DNA from: Alphaproteobacteria bacterium
Lineage (GTDB): Bacteria; Pseudomonadota; Alphaproteobacteria; Rhodobacterales; Rhodobacteraceae
Length of the DNA stretch: 7,351 nucleotides
Reading direction: 5' to 3'
Assembly: GCA_024279075.1 (NCBI GenBank)
Contig: JAJRRX010000253.1
Coordinates: 1-7,351 of the forward strand
Shown: piece by piece, positions 1 through 6,198 of the stretch
Layout: each line of letters starts with the position of its first letter
How positions within the stretch are numbered: the stretch's first letter is position 1
Notes under the pieces: model-generated
Told to the model about the DNA's origin: nothing
Databases searched by the model: none
The model's input: only the letters and a program-made list of their open reading frames with translations
Position numbers and translations under genes: made by a program

Positions 1-249
1 GCGCTTTGGCCCCGCGCCAAGGCCGCCATCGCCCAGCCCCAGCGACACCCCGTCAGAGGTGCCAAAACGCGGGTCGTGGCAGCTGGCGCAGGAAACACTC
101 CGGTTGCCGCTCAGCACCGGATCATAAAACAGGAGCTGGCCGAGGGCGATTTCGGCGGGGTCATGGGTGGCAAACTGCGCATCGGCCAGCGGCAGGGGGC
201 CGGCGTAAAGGCGGCTGGCAAAGGTCAGCAGAAAAACAAGGATGCGCAT
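1..249 (-). CDS. Di-haem cytochrome c peroxidase / MauG-like protein, N-terminal fragment (3' end outside window)
   Basis: Only the first 83 residues are inside the window; the gene continues past position 1. The start MRILVFLLTFASRLYAG looks like a signal peptide, with likely cleavage after the LYA at residues 14-16, so the product should be exported. Residues 36-48 read ALGQLLFYDPVLS, and residues 54-58 are CASCH, a c-type haem attachment motif (CXXCH, bases 76-90), followed by HDPRFGTSDGVSLG. This LGxxLFxDPxLS...CxxCHDP pattern is typical of the bacterial di-haem cytochrome c peroxidase/MauG family, which carries two c-haems in the periplasm and reduces H2O2 or oxidises a protein or small-molecule partner. 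The second haem motif would lie outside the window. The ATG overlaps the TGA of the upstream aldose epimerase by one base (TGATG), and a good Shine-Dalgarno GGAGG (258-262) sits 8 nt upstream. It is therefore probably co-transcribed and translationally coupled with the xyl genes. The family call is firm; peroxidase versus another oxidase role is open. Confidence 0.85.
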   Translation of the reverse strand, partial: MRILVFLLTFASRLYAGPLPLADAQFATHDPAEIALGQLLFYDPVLSGNRSVSCASCHDPRFGTSDGVSLGLGDGGLGAGPKR

Positions 250-1172
250 CAGGAGTCCCTCCGTATTTCGACCTGCAATTGTTGCCGATATGGCTGCTCG
301 GGCGTGGCGATAATGCTGGCAAAGCCCTGTGCGTTCAGGGCGTTCAGGGCGTTTGGCGGCGCTTGCGGCTCTATGCACAGGGCGGTGTTTGGGCGGGGCA
401 AATGCGCGCCCGCGTAAAGCTGGACACCGGCTTGGTCTGACCACATGCGCAGTCGATATCCATTGGCCCAAAGGCGCGCCATTGGGCCATGGGTGGGGGT
501 GAATAACAGGTTGGTGTCAAGCGCGGCATCGGCGGGGCCGAGGGCGCGGGGGGCTTGAAAATCAAGCGCGGTACCGCTAACCGTGGCAATCTCGCCGCGC
601 GGAATCCCGTCCGCACTGGCGGGGGTATAACGGGCCGCGGCAAGCTGCAATCTGGCGCCCCAGATCGGGCCAGTGCCGCCAAGGGTATAGTAGGAATGCT
701 GGGCAAGGTTGATCGGGGTCGGGCGCTCGGGCATGGCCTGCATATCATAGCTTAGAGTGTGGCCAGCAAGGCGGATATCGACCGTGAAATCCACCGCGCC
801 GGGGTAGCCTTCCTCTCCGTCGGGGGAATGATAGGACAGCCGTAGGGCTTGTGGCCCGTCCGGCTCCATCTGCCACAAGCTCTTGCCGAGGCCGCGCGGG
901 CCGCCGTGCAGGTGGTGGGGGCCGTCATTCAAGCTGAGCTGGTGAGGGCGGCCATTGAGCGTAAATCGCCCGTTGGCGGTGCGGTTGGCCACCCTTCCTG
1001 CGATGATGCCGGTGAAATGCGGGTCGGTGAGATAATCCGCATCCTGTGATAGCTGCCGCACCATCGGCACGCCGCCAATGGTCCAGCTTCGGGTGATGGC
1101 GCCGTAGTTCAGCAGGGTCACGGCCACGTTGCCATCTTGCAGCACCATCCGTCGCAGGGCGGGGCTAGACAT
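249..1172 (-). CDS. galM: Aldose 1-epimerase (mutarotase), GalM type
   Basis: A 307-residue protein of the aldose 1-epimerase family, which interconverts alpha and beta anomers of free aldoses in the cytoplasm. Family landmarks are in order: NYGA (22-25), GRVANRTANGRF (59-70), LHGGPRG with His89, AQHSYYTLGG with His159, a DTN segment at 219-221 and CIEPQ with Glu268 near the C terminus. His89, His159 and Glu268 match the substrate-binding and catalytic His/His/Glu set of known GalM enzymes. The length is slightly shorter than the roughly 340 residues of classical GalM. The ATG at 1172 is chosen because it gives a short 8 bp overlap with xylA and starts the homologous region; the same frame stays open to 1235, but that would read well into xylA. 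No strong Shine-Dalgarno precedes it, so translation probably depends on coupling to xylA. ATG at 1148 is an alternative. As the third gene after xylB and xylA, it likely acts on xylose anomers, although the real substrate range is unknown. Near the C terminus the sequence ALNALNA stems from a 9 bp tandem repeat. Confidence 0.9.
   Translation of the reverse strand: MSSPALRRMVLQDGNVAVTLLNYGAITRSWTIGGVPMVRQLSQDADYLTDPHFTGIIAGRVANRTANGRFTLNGRPHQLSLNDGPHHLHGGPRGLGKSLWQMEPDGPQALRLSYHSPDGEEGYPGAVDFTVDIRLAGHTLSYDMQAMPERPTPINLAQHSYYTLGGTGPIWGARLQLAAARYTPASADGIPRGEIATVSGTALDFQAPRALGPADAALDTNLLFTPTHGPMARLWANGYRLRMWSDQAGVQLYAGAHLPRPNTALCIEPQAPPNALNALNAQGFASIIATPEQPYRQQLQVEIRRDS
331..348. repeat. 9 bp perfect tandem duplication within galM
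   Basis: Two perfect copies of gcgttcagg lie side by side (331-339 and 340-348), followed by a decayed third copy (349-357, gcgtttggc). On the coding strand this produces NALNALNA in the aldose epimerase, where related proteins are expected to have a single xALN before the GF motif. The repeat stays in frame and looks like replication slippage in a surface loop. Confidence 0.75.
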
Positions 1173-2472
1173 AGCGATTAACGATATTCTCCAGCTTTTC
1201 CTGCTGGCCCGAAACCGGCTGCGGGTTGGTGCCATTGGTCAGCACTTTGGCGGCGATATCGTCTAGCCCGCCCTTGAGCATGGCCTGCGCCTGCATCCCT
1301 TGCCAGCCAGCATAGCGCGCAGCCAAAGGCGCGCTCAGGGCTTTGTCCTCGATCATTTTCGCCGCCGCCTTCAGCCCGCGTGCGCAAATATCCATCGCGC
1401 CGATATGGGCGGCCAGCAGGTCTTCGGCATCAAGGCTTTGGCGGCGCAGCTTGGCGTCAAAATTGGTACCGCCAGAGGTGAAGCCGCCGCCTTGCAGAAT
1501 GTGGTAATAGGCCAGCGCCACTTCGGGGGTATTATTCGGAAACTGGTCGGTATCCCAGCCCGATTGATAATCGTTGCGGTTCATATCTATCGAGCCGAAA
1601 ATCCCCAACGCGTTTGCGGTGGCGATCTCGTGCTCGAAAGAATGCCCCGCCAGAATGGCATGGCCCTGTTCGATATTCACCTGCACCTCGCCCTCCAGCC
1701 CGTGGCGCGCAAGGAAGCCGTAAACCGTGGCCACGTCGTAATCATATTGGTGCTTGGATGGCTCTTGCGGCTTTGGCTCCAGCAAAACCGCGCCCTTAAA
1801 GCCGATTTTGTGCTTGTATTCCACAACCATATTCAGGAAGCGGCCCATATGGGCGTCCTCAAGGCCAAGGTCGGTATTGAGCAGGGTTTCATAGCCCTCG
1901 CGCCCGCCCCAAAGCACATAGTTTTGCCCACCGAGCTTATGCGTGGCATCCATGCAGGTTTTCACTGTGGCGGCGGCAATGGCAAAAACCTCCGGGTCGG
2001 GGTTGGTGGCCGCGCCGCTCATATAGCGGCGGTGGGAAAACAGATTGGCGGTGCCCCAGAGCAGGCCAAGGCCGGTATCCGCCTGTTTTTGCCCCATATA
2101 GTCAACCATTTCTACCAGATTGCGGGTGTTCTCGGCAAAATCGGCCCCCTCGGGGCGCACATCGGCATCATGGAAGCAGTAATACGGCACACCAAGTATG
2201 GAAAACATCTCGAACGCCGTGTCGGCGCGGAGTTTGCATAGGGCCATGGTGTCAGCCGGAAACCATGGGCGCTCGAAAGTTTGGCCGCCGAAAGGGTCGG
2301 TGCCCGGCCAGGCAAAGCTGTGCCACCACGCCACAGCAAAGCGCAGGTGGTCGCGCATCGGTTTGCCGAGGATCACTTCGTCGGGGTTATAGTGGCGATA
2401 GGCCAGCGGGGCGGCGCTGTCGGGGCCTTCATATTTGATCGGGGTGATATCGTTGAAAAATCCGGTGCTCAT
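1165..2472 (-). CDS. xylA: Xylose isomerase
   Basis: A 435-residue class II xylose isomerase (TIM-barrel, EC 5.3.1.5) converting D-xylose to D-xylulose in the cytoplasm with two divalent metal ions. The active-site residues fall at the same numbers as in E. coli XylA: His101 and Asp104 in CFHDADV, Glu232 and Lys234 in LLEPKPQEP, Glu268 and His271 in NIEQGH, Asp296, Asp307 and Asp309 in WDTDQ, and Asp339 in TNFDA. The VLWGGREGYE signature is at 186-195. All metal ligands and the catalytic His/Asp pair are present, so the enzyme should be active. The ATG at 2472 overlaps the TGA of xylB by 4 bp (ATGA), and a clear AGGAG (2480-2484) lies 7 nt upstream inside the end of xylB, which supports this start. 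The TAG stop is inside the start of the aldose epimerase. The gene is the second of a xylB-xylA-galM unit. No unusual features were seen. Confidence 0.98.
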   Translation of the reverse strand: MSTGFFNDITPIKYEGPDSAAPLAYRHYNPDEVILGKPMRDHLRFAVAWWHSFAWPGTDPFGGQTFERPWFPADTMALCKLRADTAFEMFSILGVPYYCFHDADVRPEGADFAENTRNLVEMVDYMGQKQADTGLGLLWGTANLFSHRRYMSGAATNPDPEVFAIAAATVKTCMDATHKLGGQNYVLWGGREGYETLLNTDLGLEDAHMGRFLNMVVEYKHKIGFKGAVLLEPKPQEPSKHQYDYDVATVYGFLARHGLEGEVQVNIEQGHAILAGHSFEHEIATANALGIFGSIDMNRNDYQSGWDTDQFPNNTPEVALAYYHILQGGGFTSGGTNFDAKLRRQSLDAEDLLAAHIGAMDICARGLKAAAKMIEDKALSAPLAARYAGWQGMQAQAMLKGGLDDIAAKVLTNGTNPQPVSGQQEKLENIVNRYV

Positions 2473-3932
2473 GGCATGGCTCCTGAAAAGGGTTTGAGGG
2501 CTGGATAAAGCGCGCGGTAGCGCTGGTAGGCGGCTTCATAAGCGGCGGTGAAGGCGGGGTCGGGCATAATGCTGCGGGCAATGTTAGGCGGGGTAATTAT
2601 GGCCTCGGGGGCGGCGCCTGTAGCGGCGATCAGCCCGAGGCGGGCCGCCCCGAGGGCCGCGCCCAACTCGCCCGTGCGGGGCAGGTCCAGCGGCAGGTTT
2701 AGCACCGTGGCCAGCACCTTGAGCCAGTATTCCGATTGCGCGCCGCCGCCAATGGCCAGCAGGCGCTCAAGGTTTGCACCTGTGCTGCGCAGAGCCTCCA
2801 AGCTGTCGCGCAGGGCAAAAGCCACGCCTTGCATCAGGGCGCGGGTCAGTTCGGCTTGGTCGGTGGCGATATCCAGCCCGATGAAAGCGCCTCGGATGGT
2901 GGCATCATTATGGGGCGTGCGCTCGCCCGAAAGATAGGGCAGGAAGGTCACGCTAGAGGGGGCGGTGAGGGCCGCGCCGGTAAGAGCTGAAAGCGCCTCG
3001 GGGGTTTGGCCGCAGGTGTGGGAAAGCCAGTTGAGCGCATCGGTGGCCGAAAGAATAACCCCCATCTGATACCAGCGGTTCGGCAGGGCATGGCAAAAGG
3101 TGTGCACGGCGGTTTCGGGCGCGGGGGCATAGGCATTGCGCGCGGCCAGCAGCACGCCGGAGGTACCAAGCGAGACAAACCCTTGCCCCTCTGAAACACA
3201 GCCCGTGCCACAAGCCGCCGCCGCGTTATCCGCCCCGCCAGCCGCCACGGTAATTGGCCCGTTCAGGCCCCATTCCCCAAGGCGCGCCGCGCTCAGGTTG
3301 CCCGCCTGCGCGCTGCCCTCCAGCAAGGGCGGCATCTGGTCAAGGCGCATCCCGCTTTTGGTCAACAGCGTTTCAGACCACGCCCTTTTGCCCACGTCCA
3401 GCCAGCTTGTGCCAGCAGCATCAGACATATCCGTCGCCAATTCGCCTGTCAGCCAGAAGCGCAAATAATCCTTTGGCAGCAACACCTTGGCGAGTTTGGA
3501 AAAAATATACGGCTCGTGCTTGGCAACCCATGCAAGCTTGGGCGCGGTAAAACCCGGAAACACGATATTGCCGGAAAGTGCGCGGAAATCAGGGTCGGCA
3601 TCTAGCGCCGCAGCTTCCTTGGCCGCGCGGGTGTCGTTCCACAAAATACAGGGGCGCAGCACCTCGCCGTGCGCATCCAGCAGCACCGCCCCGTGCATCT
3701 GCCCCGAAAGGCCAACGCCCTTCAGCGCCGCCCAGCTTGCCCCGGCTTCGGCGCGCAATTCATCCACCGCCGCCCCGCAGGCCCGCAGCCAGCTGGCGGG
3801 GTCCTGCTCGGACCAGCCCGCAAAGGGGTGCGCTACATCATAGCCCTGCTCGGCCACCGCACAAACAGTGCCATTTGCAGCCATCAACACCGCCCGCAGG
3901 CCGGACGTGCCAAGATCAAGGCCCAGATACAT
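2469..3932 (-). CDS. xylB: Xylulokinase
   Basis: A 487-residue FGGY-family carbohydrate kinase that phosphorylates D-xylulose to D-xylulose 5-phosphate with ATP (EC 2.7.1.17), feeding the pentose phosphate pathway. The N terminus MYLGLDLGTSGLRAVL carries the first phosphate-binding motif, with Asp6 and GTS at 8-10, and lines up with the start of E. coli XylB. Other landmarks are GLSGQMHG (74-81), ILWNDTR (96-102), the catalytic base Asp235 in AGGADNAAAACG, SLGTSGV (254-260), LPYLSGERTPHND (331-343) and the adenosine motif IGGGAQS (394-400). SGQMHG and GGxDN next to xylA make xylulose the clear substrate among FGGY kinases. It is the first gene of the xyl unit: the promoter and palindromic operator lie just upstream, and its stop overlaps the xylA start. 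The ribosome binding site is poor (GGGGA only 3 nt from the ATG), which might limit its translation. Confidence 0.97.
   Translation of the reverse strand: MYLGLDLGTSGLRAVLMAANGTVCAVAEQGYDVAHPFAGWSEQDPASWLRACGAAVDELRAEAGASWAALKGVGLSGQMHGAVLLDAHGEVLRPCILWNDTRAAKEAAALDADPDFRALSGNIVFPGFTAPKLAWVAKHEPYIFSKLAKVLLPKDYLRFWLTGELATDMSDAAGTSWLDVGKRAWSETLLTKSGMRLDQMPPLLEGSAQAGNLSAARLGEWGLNGPITVAAGGADNAAAACGTGCVSEGQGFVSLGTSGVLLAARNAYAPAPETAVHTFCHALPNRWYQMGVILSATDALNWLSHTCGQTPEALSALTGAALTAPSSVTFLPYLSGERTPHNDATIRGAFIGLDIATDQAELTRALMQGVAFALRDSLEALRSTGANLERLLAIGGGAQSEYWLKVLATVLNLPLDLPRTGELGAALGAARLGLIAATGAAPEAIITPPNIARSIMPDPAFTAAYEAAYQRYRALYPALKPFSGAMP
2480..2484 (-). promoter_or_regulatory. Shine-Dalgarno of xylA
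   Basis: AGGAG on the minus strand, 7 nt before the xylA ATG and lying within the last codons of xylB. It fixes the xylA start and fits translational coupling through the ATGA overlap. Confidence 0.75.
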
Positions 3933-3947
3933 GATTCCCCGCTTTAA

Positions 3948-3968
3948 TTATTTTAGTCACTAAAATAA
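3948..3968. promoter_or_regulatory. Perfect palindrome, candidate operator for a xylose repressor
   Basis: Left arm TTATTTTAGT (3948-3957), one central base (3958) and right arm ACTAAAATAA (3959-3968) form a perfect 21 bp inverted repeat. It abuts the -10 element of the predicted xylB promoter and covers the expected transcription start about 7 nt downstream, the classic position for repression. Read as TTATTT-N9-AAATAA, it resembles the A/T-flanked operators of ROK-family repressors (Mlc, NagC and xylose regulators called XylR); a central CG as in many LacI-type operators is absent. It is not a terminator: the stem is AT-rich with a single-base centre. The regulator gene is not in the window, so the identity of the binding protein is inferred. 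Confidence 0.75.
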
Positions 3969-3996
3969 CTATTCAGGAAGCCCGCCTGCCTGTCAA
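3968..3996 (-). promoter_or_regulatory. Sigma70-type promoter of the xylB-xylA-galM operon
   Basis: On the minus strand a perfect -35 TTGACA (3991-3996) is followed by a 17 bp spacer and a -10 AATAGT (3968-3973, four of six consensus bases). The -35 box overlaps the TGA stop of the upstream epimerase gene. Transcription would start near 3961 and give a leader of about 29 nt before the xylB ATG. The palindrome sits directly downstream, which strengthens the call. It is predicted from sequence only. Confidence 0.65.
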
Positions 3997-4976
3997 GATT
4001 TCTTCACGCCTATTGGTGACAATTCCTTGATTTCCGCCAACCCGTCTTCAAAGGATGTGACAGGGCTGTATCCGAGTTCAGCGCCCGCCCGCTTGATCGA
4101 ATAGCGGCGCGGCAGGGCGACAAAATCCAACTGGAAGCGCGAAAGGGGCGGAGTAGAGCGCAGGCGCAGGGTGGCCCATATAGTTTCGACAAGGCTGGCC
4201 AGCGGGCGCACTAGCCACAGGGGCAGGCTGCGGGTGGGCGGGGGTAGGCCGTTGGCTTTTATAAGGCCGCTAAGCACCGTGCGCACGGTTAGGCCCGCCG
4301 CATCGGTGATAAAATAAACCCCCGACGCTGTGCCGCCCGCCAGTGCCAGCAGAATGCCTTGGATAACATTGTCCACATGGCTGGTTTCCATAGGGGCGCG
4401 GCCATGATCTACCCAGATAAACTGGCCACCGCGCACCTTGTCGAGCACCTGCTCTATTTGCCCGCCCGGCCCCCAGATGAAGGATGGCCGCAGGATGATA
4501 ACCTCCGGCCCGCCGCTGCGCCCCAAAAGGCCCAGCTCGGCGGCTTTTTTGCAGGCCCCATAGCGCGAATTGGGGCGTGAGGGGTAGGGGTGGGTTTCAT
4601 CAATATCCAGCAGCGGCCCTGCCCCTTGCAACACGGATTCAGAGCTGAGATGCACCATCCGCTGCACCCCGTGCACAGCACAGGCATCGGCAAGTAACAG
4701 GGTGGCATCGACGATCTGGCGCTGCAAAATGTGCTTGTCGCCCCATGCCGTTACGGGGGCGGCGGCGTGAACCAGCACGTCGTGCCCTGCCAGTGCATTT
4801 TGCCAGTTGGCCACATCATCAAGGCTGCCGCGCAGGGGGGTGGCCCCCAGCTGGCGCAGGGTTTCGTCGCTCTGGTTCGAGCGCGAAAGCGCGGTCACGT
4901 TGTGGCCGTTTTCCAGCAGGCGCGGAATTAGCCGATTGCCAACAAAACCGCTACCGCCGGTTAGAAAAATGCGCAT
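3993..4976 (-). CDS. NAD(P)-dependent epimerase/dehydratase (extended SDR, 3-beta-HSD-like)
   Basis: A 327-residue Rossmann-fold protein of the extended short-chain dehydrogenase/reductase group. The N terminus MRIFLTGGSGFVGNRL contains the GxxGxxG dinucleotide-binding motif (Gly7, Gly10, Gly13). HLSSESV (109-115) supplies the Ser, and Tyr139-x-x-x-Lys143 in SRYGACKK is the catalytic pair. ILRPSFIWGPGG (161-172) and METSHVDNV (186-194) are typical of the NAD-dependent epimerase and 3-beta-hydroxysteroid dehydrogenase families. No signal peptide was seen, so it should be cytoplasmic. Its substrate (a nucleotide sugar, free sugar acid or other alcohol) cannot be told from sequence. The ATG at 4976 is preferred over an in-frame ATG at 5045, because AAGGA lies 6 nt upstream and the Rossmann motif begins at once; the longer form would add 23 unconserved-looking residues and overlap the dipeptidase. 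It may be transcribed with the two genes upstream or from its own weak promoter. Confidence 0.88.
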   Translation of the reverse strand: MRIFLTGGSGFVGNRLIPRLLENGHNVTALSRSNQSDETLRQLGATPLRGSLDDVANWQNALAGHDVLVHAAAPVTAWGDKHILQRQIVDATLLLADACAVHGVQRMVHLSSESVLQGAGPLLDIDETHPYPSRPNSRYGACKKAAELGLLGRSGGPEVIILRPSFIWGPGGQIEQVLDKVRGGQFIWVDHGRAPMETSHVDNVIQGILLALAGGTASGVYFITDAAGLTVRTVLSGLIKANGLPPPTRSLPLWLVRPLASLVETIWATLRLRSTPPLSRFQLDFVALPRRYSIKRAGAELGYSPVTSFEDGLAEIKELSPIGVKKS

Positions 4977-4982
4977 TTTATG

Positions 4983-4987
4983 TCCTT
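4983..4987 (-). promoter_or_regulatory. Shine-Dalgarno of the epimerase/dehydratase gene
   Basis: AAGGA on the minus strand, 6 nt before the ATG at 4976. It decides the start against the longer in-frame ATG at 5045. Confidence 0.65.
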
Positions 4988-5010
4988 TCGGGCGGGTGAA
5001 ATCGCCCTTA

Positions 5011-5038
5011 ATGATACCCGGAGTGTGGCCGCTTCCAA
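5011..5038 (-). promoter_or_regulatory. Weak candidate promoter upstream of the epimerase gene
   Basis: In the 62 bp gap after the dipeptidase gene the minus strand shows TTGGAA (5033-5038, four of six to -35) and TATCAT (5011-5016, five of six to -10) with a 16 bp spacer. It could give the epimerase its own transcript. Such matches occur by chance, so confidence is low. Confidence 0.3.
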
Positions 5039-6184
5039 TTACCACGCTTGCGCCGCATCCATCACTTTGAGCACATTGCCGCCCATGAATTTGGCGACGC
5101 GGGCTTCGGAATAGCCGCGCTTGAACAAGGCACCGATGACCAGCGGCATTTTGCGGTAGGTTTCCATAACCGGCTTGTAATTGGCATCCATGTCCGAGCC
5201 GAGCGCCACGTGGTCTTCGCCCACGGTTTCAACCAGAAAATCTATCCGGTCGATGAATTCGGCCAGCGTTGTCATGCCCAACCCCACGGGCCACGCGCCG
5301 ATATAGCCGCCGGTTTGTGCCACCGCATGCGCTACCTCTTCGGAGATAAACCGCGCATTCGAGCAGCTTGCGGAATTGATGTGGGTATGGGTGATCACCG
5401 CCGGTTTTTGGGTGCGCGCCATCACCGCGAGCGTGGTTTTTTCCGAGGCGTGGCTCATGTCGATCATCAGGCCGACCTCGTTCATCGCCGCCACCACCTC
5501 GTTGCCAAAGCCTGTCAGCCCGCGGGTGCCGTCCAGGTTGGTCATGGTGTCCCCGAGCGTGTTATCGGTGTAATGCACCAGCGTCAGCATGCGCATGCCG
5601 TCCTCATAAACCTGCTGCACGCGGCCAAGGTCTTCCTCCAGAAAATCCGCGCCCTCCATCGAGAGGATCGCGCCGCGCTGCCCCGCCGCTTTGGCCTGCA
5701 AGACATCCTCCGAGCCAAGACACAGCGCCACTTTGCCCGCAGTGGCCAGCGCCTTCAGGTTGGCAAGCTGGGTCTGGTAGGATTGCCACGCCTCGCCCTG
5801 CCGAAAGCCCCGCCGCGCCTTCAGGGTGCCGCCGCCGATGGTCAACAGCTGGATATCGGCCACGCCGCTAAACAGCACCGCATCCATGCCGCCGGCTTTC
5901 ATGTCGGCAAGGGTGCGGTCCTCGTAAAAGCCGCCCAGCAGCGTGTAGAGCTTGATCAGAATGCCGGTGTGCTTGGCCCCGCGCAAAAAGGTGCGGCCGG
6001 GGTGGGCGTGTGCGTCTATCACCGGATGTTTGAGCATAAAACCCACGGCGCGGGCGTGCTCTTCATCCGTTAGGCTAAAGCCGACTTCGGGGGGCTGCTT
6101 GAACAGAACCGGCTTGATGCCGAGCTGGTAGGCGGCAGAGATTTTGCCCAGCACCCCGCCGGAAAATACGCGTTTATCACTCAT
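5039..6184 (-). CDS. Membrane dipeptidase-like metallohydrolase, peptidase family M19
   Basis: A 381-residue protein of peptidase family M19 (renal/membrane dipeptidase; amidohydrolase-type TIM barrel), zinc enzymes that cleave dipeptides, including ones with D-residues, and sometimes other amides. Visible landmarks in order are PVIDAHAHPG with His59 and His61, SMEGADFL with Glu177 (the bridging metal ligand position), LVHYTDN (202-208), MIDMSHAS with His245, VITHTHIN with His266 and His268, and ALGSDMDANY with Asp331 as the likely general base. The first metal motif is HxH, while classical family members have HxD, so substrate or metal use may differ. No clear signal peptide or membrane anchor was seen, so a cytoplasmic enzyme is likely despite the family name. 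The ATG at 6184 has AAGGA 8 nt upstream (6193-6197). The gene follows the symporter gene by only 14 bp and is surely co-transcribed with it, which suggests it hydrolyses something the transporter imports. Confidence 0.88.
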   Translation of the reverse strand: MSDKRVFSGGVLGKISAAYQLGIKPVLFKQPPEVGFSLTDEEHARAVGFMLKHPVIDAHAHPGRTFLRGAKHTGILIKLYTLLGGFYEDRTLADMKAGGMDAVLFSGVADIQLLTIGGGTLKARRGFRQGEAWQSYQTQLANLKALATAGKVALCLGSEDVLQAKAAGQRGAILSMEGADFLEEDLGRVQQVYEDGMRMLTLVHYTDNTLGDTMTNLDGTRGLTGFGNEVVAAMNEVGLMIDMSHASEKTTLAVMARTQKPAVITHTHINSASCSNARFISEEVAHAVAQTGGYIGAWPVGLGMTTLAEFIDRIDFLVETVGEDHVALGSDMDANYKPVMETYRKMPLVIGALFKRGYSEARVAKFMGGNVLKVMDAAQAW

Positions 6185-6198
6185 GACTTAAATCCTTA

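Noticed and set aside
6..440. Overlapping plus-strand open frames at the left edge
   Set aside because: They lie opposite the haem protein and the end of the aldose epimerase, with low-complexity Arg/Gly/Ala-rich translations.
1173..1235. Longer start for the aldose epimerase at 1235
   Set aside because: It would add 21 residues read from within xylA in another frame, basic and unlike the family N terminus; ATG at 1172 begins close to the conserved region.
1300..2241. Plus-strand open frame (313 codons) opposite xylA
   Set aside because: It is the shadow of the xylose isomerase gene, whose every active-site residue is in place; no recognisable motif and no convincing start context.
4990..5007. 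Short inverted repeat (GGGCG / CGCCC, 8 nt loop) between the dipeptidase and epimerase genes
   Set aside because: A five-pair stem with no following T-run on the minus strand is too weak for a terminator; it lies just before the Shine-Dalgarno and might be a chance leader hairpin.
4977..5045. Longer start for the epimerase at 5045
   Set aside because: The extra 23 residues precede the Rossmann motif without family support and overlap the dipeptidase stop; AAGGA is correctly placed only for 4976.
5048..6073. Long plus-strand open frame (341 codons) opposite the dipeptidase gene
   Set aside because: It is antisense to a gene with clear family motifs; its His/Arg/Gly-rich composition is what the complement of high-GC codons gives, and it matches no family I recognise.
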